From Mantis religiosa (lineage: Eukaryota > Arthropoda > Insecta > Mantodea > Mantidae): 64,000 nt of DNA. The translations under genes were made by a program, and so were the position numbers. Below the pieces are notes generated by a model. The model was not told the origin of the DNA. It saw only the letters and a list, made by a program, of their open reading frames with translations, and ran no database searches. Shown piece by piece: positions 32,820-43,249 of this stretch. Within the stretch, counting starts at the first letter, position 1. Each line of letters begins with the position of its first letter. Location: assembly GCA_030765055.1 (NCBI GenBank), contig CM060958.1, positions 108,550,127-108,614,126 of the forward strand. Reading direction: 5' to 3'.

Positions 32820-33290
32820 TAGGTCTTCAAGTCTGGTAATCTGTATCTTCAGTTTCTTTTGGTTCTATTTCCCTCCGACGATCTCTTAAGTAATACTCTT
32901 TTCTTGTAGATTGAAATGTTCCTACATTTCTTTCTTGAAGTATTTTGTCGCGGTTCATATATTCCTCTAACGCCTTAACGGATATTATCTGATACATATT
33001 TTCTAATATGTCCATAATCTTCTGCATCTCTTAAGATGTTCCAGAAACATTTTCCTTGCAGTTTCCTTCGATCGTCTTCTACTAGTTCACTATATTTATT
33101 GCACTCAAAAATAACATGTTCAGGCAACAATATTTCAACTGTTCCTACAGTATAATATCTTATAAAAGCTATATGGATATAGGACAGTTTACTAATATAA
33201 ACCAAATATCAGATTTCTTACACTCACATGACTTTCTGCATCAATTTCTCAAAACACTTGCCCCTCAGAAGTGTATTGTTGTATCTATTT
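32820..33290 (-). pseudogene. C-terminal fragment of a non-LTR retrotransposon
   Basis: Two overlapping minus-strand frames (32975-33205 and 32827-33027) encode GTVEILLPEHVIFECNKYSE, resembling the CxxC...PEHVxFEC segment near the C terminus of R1- or CR1-type elements, then VKALEEYMNRDKIL and a charged end. The first cysteines of the motif are lost (YYTVGTVE) and a frame change separates the pieces. Confidence 0.55.
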
Positions 33291-33408
33291 CGCCTTAATT
33301 CCGATCCAAATTGTTATACTTATCCTCAAAATATTGGTAGGAAGATAGTTGTAAAATAAATTGTACTTGTATTAAAAATATTTTACCCAAACCTTATTTT
33401 GCGATACA
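33291..33408. other. Short unassigned spacer
   Basis: AT-rich DNA ending at the TA target of the composite mariner. Confidence 0.4.
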
Positions 33409-33572
33409 TACGAGTGTGGTGTGAAAAGTTCTCGACCTCAATATGAAGTTGGCTGCACTCGTAAATAAAAGATAGTGAACTTCGTTGTTCATTTGTTGAC
33501 AGTTACTCACCAAAGTTTCAGCAATTTTGTAATGTAACAGTCGTTTGAGTGAGTTGATGAGAGTGTTTGTAT

Positions 33573-34552
33573 GAAAATGGACAAAATCGAGTATCGAGCT
33601 CTCATTAAATATTTGTTTTTAAAGCTAATACACCTACGCAAATAAAAAATGAGCTGGATTCTGTGTATGGGAACTCTGCACCATCATTTACCACAGTAAA
33701 ATTTTAGGCAGCTAAATTTAAACGTGACCGTAAGAGCTTGGGAGACGATGAGCGTTCGAGACGACCAAAAACTGTAACTACCGACGAAAACATAGCCAAA
33801 GTTCACCAAATGGTGCTAGACGACCGCCGAAGTAAAGTGAGAGAGATAGCAGAGGCTATGAACATGTCAAAAGAACGTGTTTGTCACATATTAAATCAAC
33901 ATTTAGACATGAGAAAGCTGTCCGTGCGTTGGGTGCCACGTTTACTCACGTTAGTCCAAAAAGGTATTCGAATGAACATTTCCAACGCTCTGTTGGTGCA
34001 GTTTAGGCGCAGAAATCCAAGTTTTGGCGCCGATTGATTACTGCAGATGAAACTTGGATACACCATTATGCACCCGAAACAAAAATACAGTCAAAACAGT
34101 AGACTACAAAGGCGGAATCGGCTTTAAAAAGAGCAAAAACTGTTTTATTCGGCGTGGAAAGTGATTAAGATTTTTTATATAGTCATGGAGTTATTTTAGT
34201 CGATTATCTTCAAAAACGAAAACCAATTATAGGAGCATACTACGCACTATTACTTTACAAGTTGACGGCAGAAATTGCAGAAAAACGGCCACATTTGCAG
34301 AAAAAGAAAATCCTGTTTCACCAAGACAATGCACCGTCTCTCACGTCAGTGGTTACAGTGGCGAAAATCCACGAATTACGGTTTGAACTGCTTGACCATC
34401 CGCGTTACTCACCAGATTAGCCTCAAGCGACTTATTTTTGTTCCTCATCTGAAAATTGCGCTCGGTGGACAGAGATTTTCGTCAAATGAAGAGACAATCA
34501 CTTTCATGAACAATTATTTTGCAGAGAAAAACGCCGAGTACTTTTTTGGTCA
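33573..34552 (+). pseudogene. Mariner transposase, forward copy, broken
   Basis: Begins at ATG 33573 (MDKIEYRALI), with the helix-turn-helix DNA-binding part in broken frames. The frame 33738-34037 carries GDDERSRRPKTVTTDENIAKVHQMV, KERVCHILNQHLDMRKLS and VPRLLT. Then come TADETWIHHYAPETK (first catalytic Asp), DSHGV-type sequence, and LFHQDNAPS in a shifted frame (second Asp). C-terminal sequence follows to FAEKNAEYF, where the copy is cut off. The third Asp region is altered: the SPDLAPSD motif reads as SPD.PQAT through a stop. Several stops and shifts make it inactive. Confidence 0.8.
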
Positions 34553-34555
34553 GAC

Positions 34556-35000
34556 ATTAGCAAACTTGGCATCCAACGCGCGGATAACTTCCTCATGTCT
34601 AAGTGTTGATTTAATATGTGACAAACATGTCATTTTGACATGTTCTTAGGCTTTGCCATCTCACCACTTTACTTCGGTGGTCGTCTAGCACCATTTGGCG
34701 AACATTGGCGATGTTTTTGTCGCTAGTTGCAGTTTTTGGACGTCCCGAAATTTCATCGTCTTCCAAGTTGTTATGGCCACGTTTAAATTCAGCTGCTCAA
34801 TATTTCAATGTGGTAAATGATGGTGCTGTGTCCCCATACACAAAATCCAACTCATCTTTGATTTGCATAGGCGTATTGGCTTTCGAAAACAAATATTTAA
34901 TGACAGCTCGATACTCGATTTGGCCCATTTTCATAAAAACACTCACACCAACTCACTCAAGTGACTGTTACATATCAATTGAGAGTTCAAAATAGCTGAA
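34556..35000 (-). pseudogene. Mariner transposase N-terminal part, reverse copy
   Basis: The minus strand, from the right, encodes MKMGQIEYRAVIKYLFSKANTPMQIKDEL-type sequence, VYGDTAPSFTTLKY, the KRGHNNLEDDEISGRPKTAT region and HILNQHLDMRKLSARWM. It covers only the DNA-binding domain and linker, lacks every catalytic residue, and is joined end-on to the forward copy. Confidence 0.75.
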
Positions 35001-35107
35001 AATTTGGTGTGTAACTGTCAACAGATGAACAACGAAATTCACTAGCTTTTATTTGCGTGTGTTGCCATCTTCAGTTGAGGTCGGAAAGTTTTCAGATCAC
35101 GCTTGTA

Positions 35108-35370
35108 TATCGATTAACGTGATTTGATAGAGATGATGCCTTATTTTAAGAATGGACAGAAAAAAATCTGTACTATACACAATTCTTGTCTTGTACTATA
35201 GATTCAAATCTGTTTAAAATACTATTCCAGGTCGTCGCCCGCTTCACCATTCCTCTGTTCACTCTGCAACTCCAAGCAAATGCTGCAATAGATGTGCACG
35301 ATACCTCCAGTATGGTGGTCTAGTTTGTATCATTACAAGGTCTGTGATACAAACCGGTAGTTACCAGTTT
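35108..35370. other. Unassigned sequence
   Basis: No features recognised. Confidence 0.4.
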
Positions 35371-35374
35371 ATTA

Positions 35375-35460
35375 CCGAGCGAGATGGCTCCTCGTAACGG
35401 GTGAGCCTTGCATTTCGGAAGTTCAGATTCGAATCCTCGTCGCTGCATACTACAGTCATA
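35375..35460 (+). repeat. tRNA-like SINE head, single copy
   Basis: CGAGCGAGATGGCTCCTCG followed by CAGATTCGAATCCTCGTCGC resembles the A/B-box spacing of a SINE head. The body does not match another copy in the window. Confidence 0.4.
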
Positions 35461-35699
35461 AGTTTCTTATTTTGGCAGTTCAAATATTAACGTGGATTTA
35501 AATGAAGACTATCTTTATTCATGTTACAGGACAAATTTGTGACGTAGCTTACCGTCGAAGACCTTAATTAAAAACAAAAGAAACAAAATTGGATGTTTAT
35601 TCTTCATTTCCCCATATGTAGGTGGGGATTTATTTTATATAATGTGACGTAAACCTGAACTGTGAATGTGTCGTTATTTTTTATATGTTCATTCAGATC

Positions 35700-35835
35700 C
35701 ATCGTTTTTTTTATTTGTTCCATTTATACCCTACCTTTAACTACAATGGTCATGTCGGTGGCCATTCTCCTTTGGAACATATCGAAGGTGTTAACACGTA
35801 TTCGTTGGGTTTTAATCTTTAGATCACGCACTACT
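35700..35835 (-). mobile_element. SINE-H tail portion
   Basis: ATTTGTTCCATTTATACCCTACC, GAAGGTGTTAACACGTATTCGTTG and TTTAGATCACGCAC match 22415-22513. The head half of this family is found 1.8 kb to the right, so one copy may have been split by the intervening retroelement. Confidence 0.65.
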
Positions 35836-36500
35836 ACTAGAGATTTTTGGGTGTATGTACACCTAGGGCTGCTTCAGGGCTTATTTCGCCCTCTTCAGCC
35901 AAAATGTATATATTTTTTAAATGAGGGAGAGGCTTTTTTGGTGATGGCAGCCTTTTTTTCTTTATAAGGGATTGTTTATTTATTTATTATTTATTTTTTC
36001 TGTTTCATTAATAGATTGGTATCTATTAGTAGAGGGGGAGGTTGAAGTTGTATTTGTAGTTATTCGGAGAAGTAGGTTTGATGTTCTTGTAGTCGCTCTC
36101 GTTGATCTTCGATGATCTCTTCGTATTCAGGGTTCTGATGTAAGTTTCTTGGTCTGTATTGCGTGGTGTTTTCAGCAAGTCTTTGTCATGTTATCTTTAA
36201 TGTCAGAGTTTAGGGTGTTCTTTGGGGTCATCATGTTTTTCTTGCATGTGTCTACATCATGGAGATGTATGTAGTGGGTTGTGGGTTTATTTTGATCATT
36301 TGTAGATTGATGAATGCAATCGTTAATTGGGGTTTTGTCACATCTTATGAAGCATTTTAAGTGTAACTCATGCGAGTTACAGTACTTACGTCTTATGACA
36401 GTGTGCAGTTATAATGTTGAATTTCTAGTTTAGTTGTTAGGATGGGTTCAAGGATGGTGTCTATAGTTGTCTTTTAGGTTCTTGAGTCATGTCATGAAGT
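35836..36500. other. T-rich unassigned sequence
   Basis: T- and TG-rich DNA, possibly the 3' side of the minus-strand ORF1 remnant that follows. No coding signal recognised. Confidence 0.35.
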
Positions 36501-36599
36501 TCTGCTTTCAACGGTGGTTAATGCTGCTGCTGCTGTTTTCATTTTAAGTTCATTAATGTTTGTTCTGACTTCTGCATTGGGGTCTCTGATGATGTGAGT

Positions 36600-37720
36600 A
36601 TTTATTTTCCAGTGTGTGAGTTGTAGAGGTGGCTATTCTTCATCAGGTTTCTTAATTGTTTCAGCATCTTCATTTGTTTTTACAGTGGTTGCACTGTTGT
36701 TGCTGCTGCTTCTGCACTACTGTTGCTGCTTCTTCCTTTTTTGTAGCTTTAGTAGGCTTACTGTTATTGTTTTGTGGCTGTTTAGATATTTTTATTGTTT
36801 TTATCTTCTTGTCGCTTTTGTTTACTTGATTAATTTCCACTGCAAGTTTTCCTGATACTTTATAAACTTTGATGCTTTTCTTCATAGTTTTTGTGGTGGT
36901 GTTAGTAATTTCTTTGATGACTGCGTTTCTCCTTTTTGATGCAGTTCCTTGGTAAACTCTCATGGTGATTGTTTAAACTAATTTTTCTGCCATGTAGTTG
37001 GAGATTTGTTCAATATATTCGTAGACATGATTTTTTTATTGTGGATATTTTTGTTTGTAGTTCATTTATTTTTTGTTCTGTCTTTTGTGTTAGATCTCTG
37101 ATGGTTTGTGATGTTTCTTCTGGTGTGAACTTGTGTTTATCGTCTGGGATATGTGTTAGTTGTACTGGTGGGCATTCTTCTTTAGGCTTCTTCTTAGGTG
37201 TATCAGGGTGTTCACTTGTGAAGATTTTTTTTCAGCAACCTATGTTACTTCTTCTTTTTTGTTATTTACGTCCTCCAACGTTAAGTCATATCGGGCGGTG
37301 AATGAATTGGGTGAAATGATGCTCAAATGAGTCCAGGGTGCGTGGAGCTTAGAGTTACCTGACATTCATCTTGAAGGATAAGGGAAAACCCCGTAAAAAC
37401 CTTAACCAGGTAACTCACCCTGACCGAGATTCGAACTCGGGACCTCTTGAACCTGAGGCAAATATGCTACCGTGTTACTTCTGCTGGTGGGTTGCGTGGA
37501 TAATTGGAACATTTAACTTGTCCTGTGTAGTGTCCGGGTTCTAGACATTTGGCACAGTAAGGTCCATTTTCTTTGTTTCTGTGCATGCGTTGCCAGAAAG
37601 TCTCCACAGTCGGTCTCCACAGTAAAAGCAACGTGGTTCATTTGTGCAGTCATCTTGATGATGTCCATGCCAGACTCTGGGAAACATGAGGGATTATCTT
37701 GATCGGTGAAAAATCCCCAT
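36600..37720 (-). pseudogene. Retrotransposon ORF1 (gag-like) remnant with zinc knuckle
   Basis: From the right on the minus strand: DCTNEPRCFYCGD, then YCAKCLEPGHYTGQVKCSNY, a CCHC-type zinc knuckle of retroelement nucleic-acid-binding proteins. Then NPPAEVT, KKPKEECPPVQLTH, TPEETSQTIRDLTQKTEQKI (possible coiled coil), and a lysine- and glutamine-rich tail including QQQQQC in frame 36670-36963. Stops and frame changes are frequent. SINE-A at 37253-37472 splits it. ORF1 proteins package element RNA. The partner reverse transcriptase is not found nearby. Confidence 0.5.
37243..37482 (-). mobile_element. SINE-A with 10-bp TSD, 5' truncated
   Basis: TGTTACTTCT at 37243-37252 and 37473-37482. 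The body and tail are complete, the B-box region is intact (GAGATTCGAACTCGGG), but the first ~20 bases of the head are missing. It is inserted in the ORF1 remnant. Confidence 0.85.
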
Positions 37721-37800
37721 CCCCACAGCCGGGAATAGAACCCGGGACCCCTAGCTGGCAGGCAGGTGTTCTACCGACTGAGCTACGGGGACAGCTAAAG
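37667..37800 (-). mobile_element. SINE-H head portion
   Basis: The tRNA-like head on the minus strand (CCCCGTAGCTCAGTCGGTAGA, CCCGGGTTCTATTCCCGGC) has a perfect five-pair T stem, followed by the GGGGATTTTTCACCGATC stretch of the family. The tail continues only at 35.7 kb. Confidence 0.7.
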
Positions 37801-38890
37801 ATTCATCGTTGTGAAACTAACATGAGACTGTGTTTCATTATTAATTACAGTAATAGTATCTAAAATTATACACACACAATTCTCATCCATTTAAATCATT
37901 TGTTTATATAATGGCAATTGCCTATTTATACAGACCGATCACGCTTCAGAAAATTAGTTATTTTTCTATGTACTTCCTATAACAACATAACATTTTTTAA
38001 ACAGAAGACTAAAATAATTGATAATAATTATTTGTAAAAATGATGAATTACTGAAACAGGAATAGACGTCTCTGCAACTTACATTGTCCGTCCTGCAGCC
38101 CATATGTCTCCCAAGCATCCTACATCTCATAATGCTTCATGAGGTTGCATATACGAAAGATCTCATTGCACATCAAGGTGCTAGGTGTCGCCTAATCTAA
38201 CTGTGGTACGAGTTCATCGATGATCTGTGCATAGGTTATGGTATTTATACTTCAGATAATTTTACTCTTGTTTTACCATTTATAGTATTAGGCGAAATAT
38301 TCTATTTCATCAACAATTTTTAAGTTAAGGCTTCACTTGAAATATTTTCTTGAACCAATTTTCGGGAAGAAGGTGCATGTATGTTAAAGCATAATTCAGA
38401 AACGAAACGTGATTAAAAACACTTTACGGGGAACATTTAAACAAATTAGGTTTTCTCAAAAGTGTCCCTAACGTTTTAGTTAGAACACGATATGTTAAAG
38501 AATTTTGATGACAAGTTCAATGCACACATATATTTACATTGCTGGGAATATCCTCAAAAACCTCTTTATTCTGAAATACCTTTGTATTACTGGTAAACCT
38601 TAAGAATATGTAAAATCTTAATAAATAGAAAATTTTGATCACAAGAGGGCACAATCCATGTGATTTTACTTGTTTGAATTGTCTAATGTTTATACTTTGC
38701 AACAACCTTTGCAACTTAGCTTTTTATGTTCTGGACATGCAAAGAGAAGGGAGTATCAAAGACTTCACATAGCACTTCTTAAAACATTTGACTGTCTGTT
38801 AACCCCTCTATATTCTCCACTTTCGTTATACCTACAGGGAAACATGTAATTAAAGCATTTATACAACGTTTATCTTGTTTAAAATGAAGC
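37801..38890. other. Unassigned AT-rich sequence
   Basis: No transposon, RNA or gene signal recognised in 1.1 kb. Confidence 0.45.
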
Positions 38891-38894
38891 ACGA

Positions 38895-39092
38895 CTAGCG
38901 TTGTAGTTTAGTTACCCGTCATGAAAGCGTCCGGGATCGATTCCACCCCTCGATGGTGCGGATTTTAAGTTCCGGGTATAAGATCGGAGCCCATTCAGAA
39001 TCGAGAGGAAAATGAAGACTGGACTGGGTTATGCTACTGAAGGCATTCGGCACGGAGGTCCAAACTTGGTATATTGTACCTATGGCGCAAGT
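38895..39092 (+). mobile_element. Repeat-E copy
   Basis: The tRNA-like start (GTTGTAGTTTAGTTACC, GTCCGGGATCGATTCCACCCC) is followed by a body including ACTGGACTGGGTTATGC and GGCATTCGGCACGGAGGTCC, the parts shared with 21440-21570. Confidence 0.55.
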
Positions 39093-39094
39093 CA

Positions 39095-39490
39095 GGCACT
39101 CGTGAGGGGAAGGATGAGGTGAGAGGAGACAGAGGGAGGCCGGACAACGGACACTCCACCGTATAGTGGTCCAAAAAAGACACCAACGGACCGGTTTCTG
39201 AGACCGAAGACCGACCTTTCGGAGGAAAAAGTGCTTATTAGGAGCGTATCATCCTGCCATGCAACGCCAACACACGCACCGACACTTCTACCTTGAAAGA
39301 GACCACCAGATGAATGATAATAGAGATAAAATGGGTGAGACAAGAAATTCGGGGAGTGTAATTAACCTACCCAGCATTCACCTGGTGACCCGAGGAAACC
39401 CGCGAAACATATGGGTTAGGTAGGTCGGCCAGGAAATTGAAGCCGAACCTTCCAAATGCGGGCCACAGAGCTATTCCACTCGGTGAAATT
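39095..39490 (-). mobile_element. Repeat-B variant
   Basis: Minus-strand copy with ATCATCCTGCCATGCAACGCC, ACTTCTACCTTGAAAGAGACC, TTCGGGGAGTGTAATTAACC and a degraded tRNA-like head (AATTGAAGCCGAACC). Shortened at the 3' side. Confidence 0.75.
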
Positions 39491-39589
39491 TGAGGAACTG
39501 CAATAGGTAACGAATCCCGGGCAAGGAATTCCAACTTTCCAGATAGAGTGCCGAGATGCTGACCACATCTCCGTCCTGTACCTGTAGTA

Positions 39590-40195
39590 CATATGGTCAG
39601 CTACCTCTGTCTTGCGTATGTGGGCGTGTGGTCGGCAATCAGGTTGGCAGACCCAGGCTCGAATTAGACTATAACGTTGTATGTTGTGTATATGTGTGTT
39701 CCCGTAGGGGAGGGGATCCGTCCCCTTTAGCTGCTTTAGTGCGAGCGCTGCGGATCCTTAGCAGTCGTGGTACCTCTGACGTTAATAGAGGAACCTTGGT
39801 CCGAGCATTCGAGCCCCTCCCTCTGGGAGTTGTTCGGATTGGGTTGGACTCGAGGGGGCAGTGTGTTCCCGAAACCTGCGGGAAATCCGGTAACTCTGGC
39901 CAGGCTTTGGCCGCCCGAAAGGAGCAGAGGTTTGCCTAAGAAGTCCGGGGTACAGCCTGCAGAGTTAGTAGAAAGTGTGTTAGATCACCAGGCGGCCCCA
40001 CCGAGGTTATTCGGTAGTCTTCCCTGAGGGTTTGACTTGCGTAAGTGGTGTATCCACTTCCACCCGTCTTGACGTTGTTGTCAATGGGGAGGGGGCTTTT
40101 TAGACTCCAGCTATTTCCCCAAGGAAAGACCCCCGGAGCTTTCCATCGCTCCCGGGTAACAGAGGCAGGGGTCTTCGGAGTTTCGGGTATACCTC
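39590..40195 (+). mobile_element. Repeat-C, longer copy
   Basis: GC-rich, about 600 bp. The right part is collinear with the block nested in Repeat-B at 2.2 kb. The left part (GTGTGGTCGGCAATCAGGTTGGCAG, GTAGGGGAGGGGATCCGTCC) is extra. A (GA)n tract follows. Two open frames over it share no protein family I know. Confidence 0.6.
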
Positions 40196-40209
40196 AATTG
40201 AACTTTGTA

Positions 40210-40215
<6 letters not shown>

Positions 40216-40250
<35 letters not shown>

Positions 40251-40262
40251 GAGAGAGAGAGC
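40216..40262. repeat. (GA)n microsatellite
   Basis: GA units with one T interruption. Confidence 0.95.
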
Positions 40263-40584
40263 AGAATAACTCAAAGACGAAAAGTAGATTAAAATGCAAC
40301 ATGGTATTTAAGTTCAGCATTTTTCAAGGATGCTATGCGAAGATTTTGAAGACAACTCCCCCCGCCCCACTGCAAACTATTCTGTACGAGGCATTTTTTA
40401 AGTGGTTTTCTCAAAAAGTGCTGTAAAGATTTTTATTTAAAAAGTAGATATTACAGACAATTTTCAAGACTAATAAAAGGTAAAATTAATTTTTTAATGC
40501 TATACGAAGTTCTCTTTATTCTAAGTAACTTAAGCGTAAGCGATGGAGAACATTATACAAGAAATGCATATTTAGTTAAAAGCA
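40263..40584. other. Unassigned sequence
   Basis: AT-rich spacer up to the TSD of the jockey-like element. Confidence 0.4.
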
Positions 40585-40597
40585 CCTAGTTTATCAA

Positions 40598-41455
40598 CTG
40601 CCCTAAATCGACTAGTTCATTGATTCTCTAACTGGCGCATTTCCCTCAACACTAACAAGACAGAGGTTAAGATCTTCTCTTTACGTCCTTATAAGGATCC
40701 TCCTTCACTGCAGCTGCTCGGGGAACAGCTCTCATGGTTAACAACCAGTGTGCCAGTGAAGTATATTGGTGTGCTACTGGACAAAATAAAAAAAAATCTG
40801 AATATCACACCCCGGCTCCTTGAAACTATACCGGGGCACACATTCAAATTTTACATTTATTATTTCTTAATAAAAATTACATTATTAATAGTACATAATT
40901 GTTTCAGATTTCTACGACTACAAAATCAAAATTGATAAAACACAAAACAAAAACAAAAACTACTACAAAAACTACTGGACACTCGACTAACTTGGAATGC
41001 CCACATCTGTCGGTCTGTTACACTTGCGTCTGCCCGGCTCTCAAAACTGTACCATTTAGTCAACAGGCGTACCTCATTTGGTTATGAATCCTCCCTTCTT
41101 CTTTATATCTCTAGTACGTCCCATTTTTACCTATATGGCTCTAGTCTGTGGTGGCACCAGCAAGACTAATCTCCGCCGACTGCAGGTATTACAAAACAGG
41201 GTGCTTCGTACAGCTACAAATGCTCCATGGTTCATCAGAAACCAATAACTTCACCACGAGTTTGGTCTTCTACCCGTTCACCAGTACATCCGCCGGCTCG
41301 CACGACCTTTCTTTTACCATCTCCAAAAGGTCCCTGTAGCTGTTACCTACAATCTCGGCGCTCGCACTCGCCAACCAACTCGCCTCAAGCGCAGACTGTC
41401 ATAAGATCTTCTCCTAAGTGACCTCTCCAGTACAGACGAACCAGACGAGTGATGA
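40598..41455 (+). pseudogene. Jockey-clade-like reverse transcriptase C-terminal part
   Basis: Opens with DWRISLNTNKTEVKIFSLR, LLGEQLSWL and VPVKYIGVLLD, the thumb segment typical of jockey-clade elements. After the nested insertion it resumes with LDTRLTWNAHI, then SLLLYISIVRPILTYGSSLWW, RLQVLQNRVLRTATNAPWFI and QYIRRLARPFFYHL, in shifting frames with several stops. The catalytic YADD region lies upstream of the truncation and is absent. The encoded part would have no activity. Confidence 0.8.
40774..40980 (-). mobile_element. Small insertion with 9-bp TSD inside the jockey-like element
   Basis: CTACTGGAC at 40774-40782 and 40972-40980 bounds about 190 bp of AT-rich DNA starting with an A-rich run and ending AACAAAAACTACTACAAAAA. 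No tRNA-like head is visible. It interrupts the LLD codon region exactly, and removing one TSD copy restores the frame. Strand and class are unknown. Confidence 0.65.
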
Positions 41456-41606
41456 CTATCAAACTTAAAGTCCTCAATTTGTGTTATAGTGATCCTGCCA
41501 TATTTAGCTAGAGGAGTCGTTCACGGCTACCTCAATTGTTATGTATACTTTTACTAAGTGTCTCAATAACAAACATCTGTAAAGCATATTTTTTGATCGA
41601 TGGATA

Positions 41607-41644
<38 letters not shown>

Positions 41645-41655
41645 TAGTTTATCAA

Positions 41656-42415
41656 ACACTTTTTTGTGGAGTGAATCATTTCGGAATTATTCCTTGTTAT
41701 TTCTCTGAGTTTTCAAATACTTATATTTTTCTCAAATAGGAAGTTATTCCTTTTTATACCATATCATACAAAAACAATGAAATTTCATAAGTACATTGCG
41801 ACCAGGTCTTAAAAAGTTTGACTGTAGCTTAAAGACGTGTTCCCGTATTCTCTTGTGCATTAAAGAAATTAGCTACACGATAATATCTGCAAATGTTAGT
41901 ATCAATTATAATAAAGTAAATATAGGAAAAGGTGTTTGTAAGGGCATGTTTTATAAGAGTAGGGAAAGTCATAGGACTGCAACATATCAAATGTTTTAAT
42001 GACACTTTATTTCATATGAATATTGCTTCTATGGGAATACGAAAGGGGATCAATAGCACATTTGCAGGTGTCACTTACTATTTATATAGAAGGCATTGGC
42101 TGTCTTTGGTTTGCAAATGTATGTCTTGGAAGCCAAGAGAAGTCCTTTACATCCCCATGTAAGACAAGCTGCATAGACACCTGTTGCTGGCACGGACGGG
42201 TCACGAACCGGCATCCCATTACCTGCCGGCCTTCTAGACTGACATGTTAATTCCACTCCCTCAGTTGAATCCTGACCAGGAAACTATTAGCTATGTCCAT
42301 CACTCGATAAGAGCATTGTCTGTCTAGTCACTTGGTCGTCGCCGGCTATCGACGTGACCTTCCTCGTATGTCTTGTTAGTTACCTCATGTTTGTGGCGTT
42401 CATTTGATGGAAAAG
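41656..42415. other. Unassigned sequence, possible tRNA-like motif at 42170-42250
   Basis: ACGGGTCACGAACCGGCATCC could be a degraded reverse B box of a SINE. Overlapping open frames at 41796-42250 have no known domain. Confidence 0.35.
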
Positions 42416-42419
42416 TTGG

Positions 42420-42640
42420 TATCCCTGATGTTTACTTTCTTTCCTAGAAAGTACTGCACTTCACCCAAAAATATTAGATACAAAGATTTTACCGGAAACA
42501 CGTTTTGGAATCCTTTGAATCTAAAGGAATTTTAGTAAAATTCTGTATGGGACAGCATAACCCAAAAACTAAAGGTTTTAAGTACCAAACTTGGTATTTG
42601 CACAGCACCATTGAAGAATGCAACTTCAATATTTCAAGAA
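42420..42640 (+). repeat. Repeat-I copy 3, diverged
   Basis: Matches the other copies mainly in AGTACTGCACTTCACC, CCAAAAACTAAAGG and ACCAAACTTGGTATTT. The rest has drifted. Confidence 0.4.
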
Positions 42641-42950
42641 TATTCGATACCTCCAAGCTATTCTTTACCTGAACAGTTTTCAAACTTTTTGATTTTCTCA
42701 CACTCCAATGATCTTGATCAAAATACTATATTTTAAGATATGCTCATTCCAAATAAAATATATACAGGGTGTTTCAAAACGACACCGAACGAACATACAG
42801 AAGTAGCTGCTCAGCTTCTATGTGACACATATAGATAGCTTTTACCGCCAATAGAGCCGCATAAAAATGCTGCAAAATGAGTGAGGATTAGGCAGTGACA
42901 GGAACAACAACGCGTGCCTCACGCTGTCCGAGTTCGCAGGCATAGGTCAC

Positions 42951-43171
42951 ACGCCGTGCCGTGCCCGCCTCGGTAGCGTAGATGGCAAAATATCTGCCTC
43001 ACGTTCAAGAGGTCCCGAGTTCGTATCTTGGTCAGGGCTAGTTACCTTGATAATGTTTTTCCGGGGTTTTCCCTTATCCTGAAAGACGAATGTCGGGTAG
43101 CTCTAAGCTCTATGGACCCCGGGCTCATTTGAGCATCATTTCACCATTCCATTCATCGTTGGAGGATGTAA

Positions 43172-43240
<69 letters not shown>

Positions 43241-43249
43241 CGCCGTGCC
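42951..43249 (+). mobile_element. SINE-A with 10-bp TSD and (AC)n tail
   Basis: ACGCCGTGCC at 42951-42960 and 43240-43249. The tail has become an (AC)n microsatellite of about 63 bases (43175-43237), probably seeded from the TTAC end that usually precedes poly(A). The B-box region is mutated (GAGTTCGTATCTTGG). Confidence 0.9.
43175..43238. repeat. (AC)n microsatellite at SINE-A tail
   Basis: About 31 uninterrupted AC units. A VCVCVC frame on the minus strand is an artefact of it. Confidence 0.95.

Larger units (their letters stand above)
33409..35107. mobile_element. Mirror-image composite mariner with two 5' ends
   Basis: A forward mariner (33411 to about 34552) meets the reversed 5' part of a second copy (about 34553-35105), so both outer ends are the 5' terminal repeat (CGAGTGTGG-TGTGAAAAG and its counterpart). 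TA flanks both (33409-33410, 35106-35107), as after transposition. The arms are about 550 bp, and roughly 80% alike by eye, so they come from two distinct copies. Confidence 0.8.
40585..41655 (+). mobile_element. 5'-truncated jockey-like retrotransposon with poly(A) and 13-bp TSD
   Basis: CCTAGTTTATCAA at 40585-40597 is repeated exactly at 41643-41655. The insertion (40598-41642) ends in a poly(A) run of about 33 bases from 41609. It encodes only the reverse transcriptase thumb and C terminus, so it is a typical dead-on-arrival LINE copy. Another insertion lies inside it. Confidence 0.9.

Noticed and set aside
33738..34037. Domesticated SETMAR-like host gene
   Set aside because: No SET domain nearby, several stops and shifts, and TIR/TA boundaries show an ordinary dead mariner.
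36616..36855. Plus-strand hydrophobic 79-codon frame as a membrane protein
   Set aside because: It is the shadow of the K/Q/N-rich minus-strand ORF1 remnant. T-rich codons give Leu/Phe runs.
37690..37796. Functional tRNA gene on the minus strand
   Set aside because: Perfect T stem, but acceptor stem mispairs and the sequence continues into the SINE-H body.
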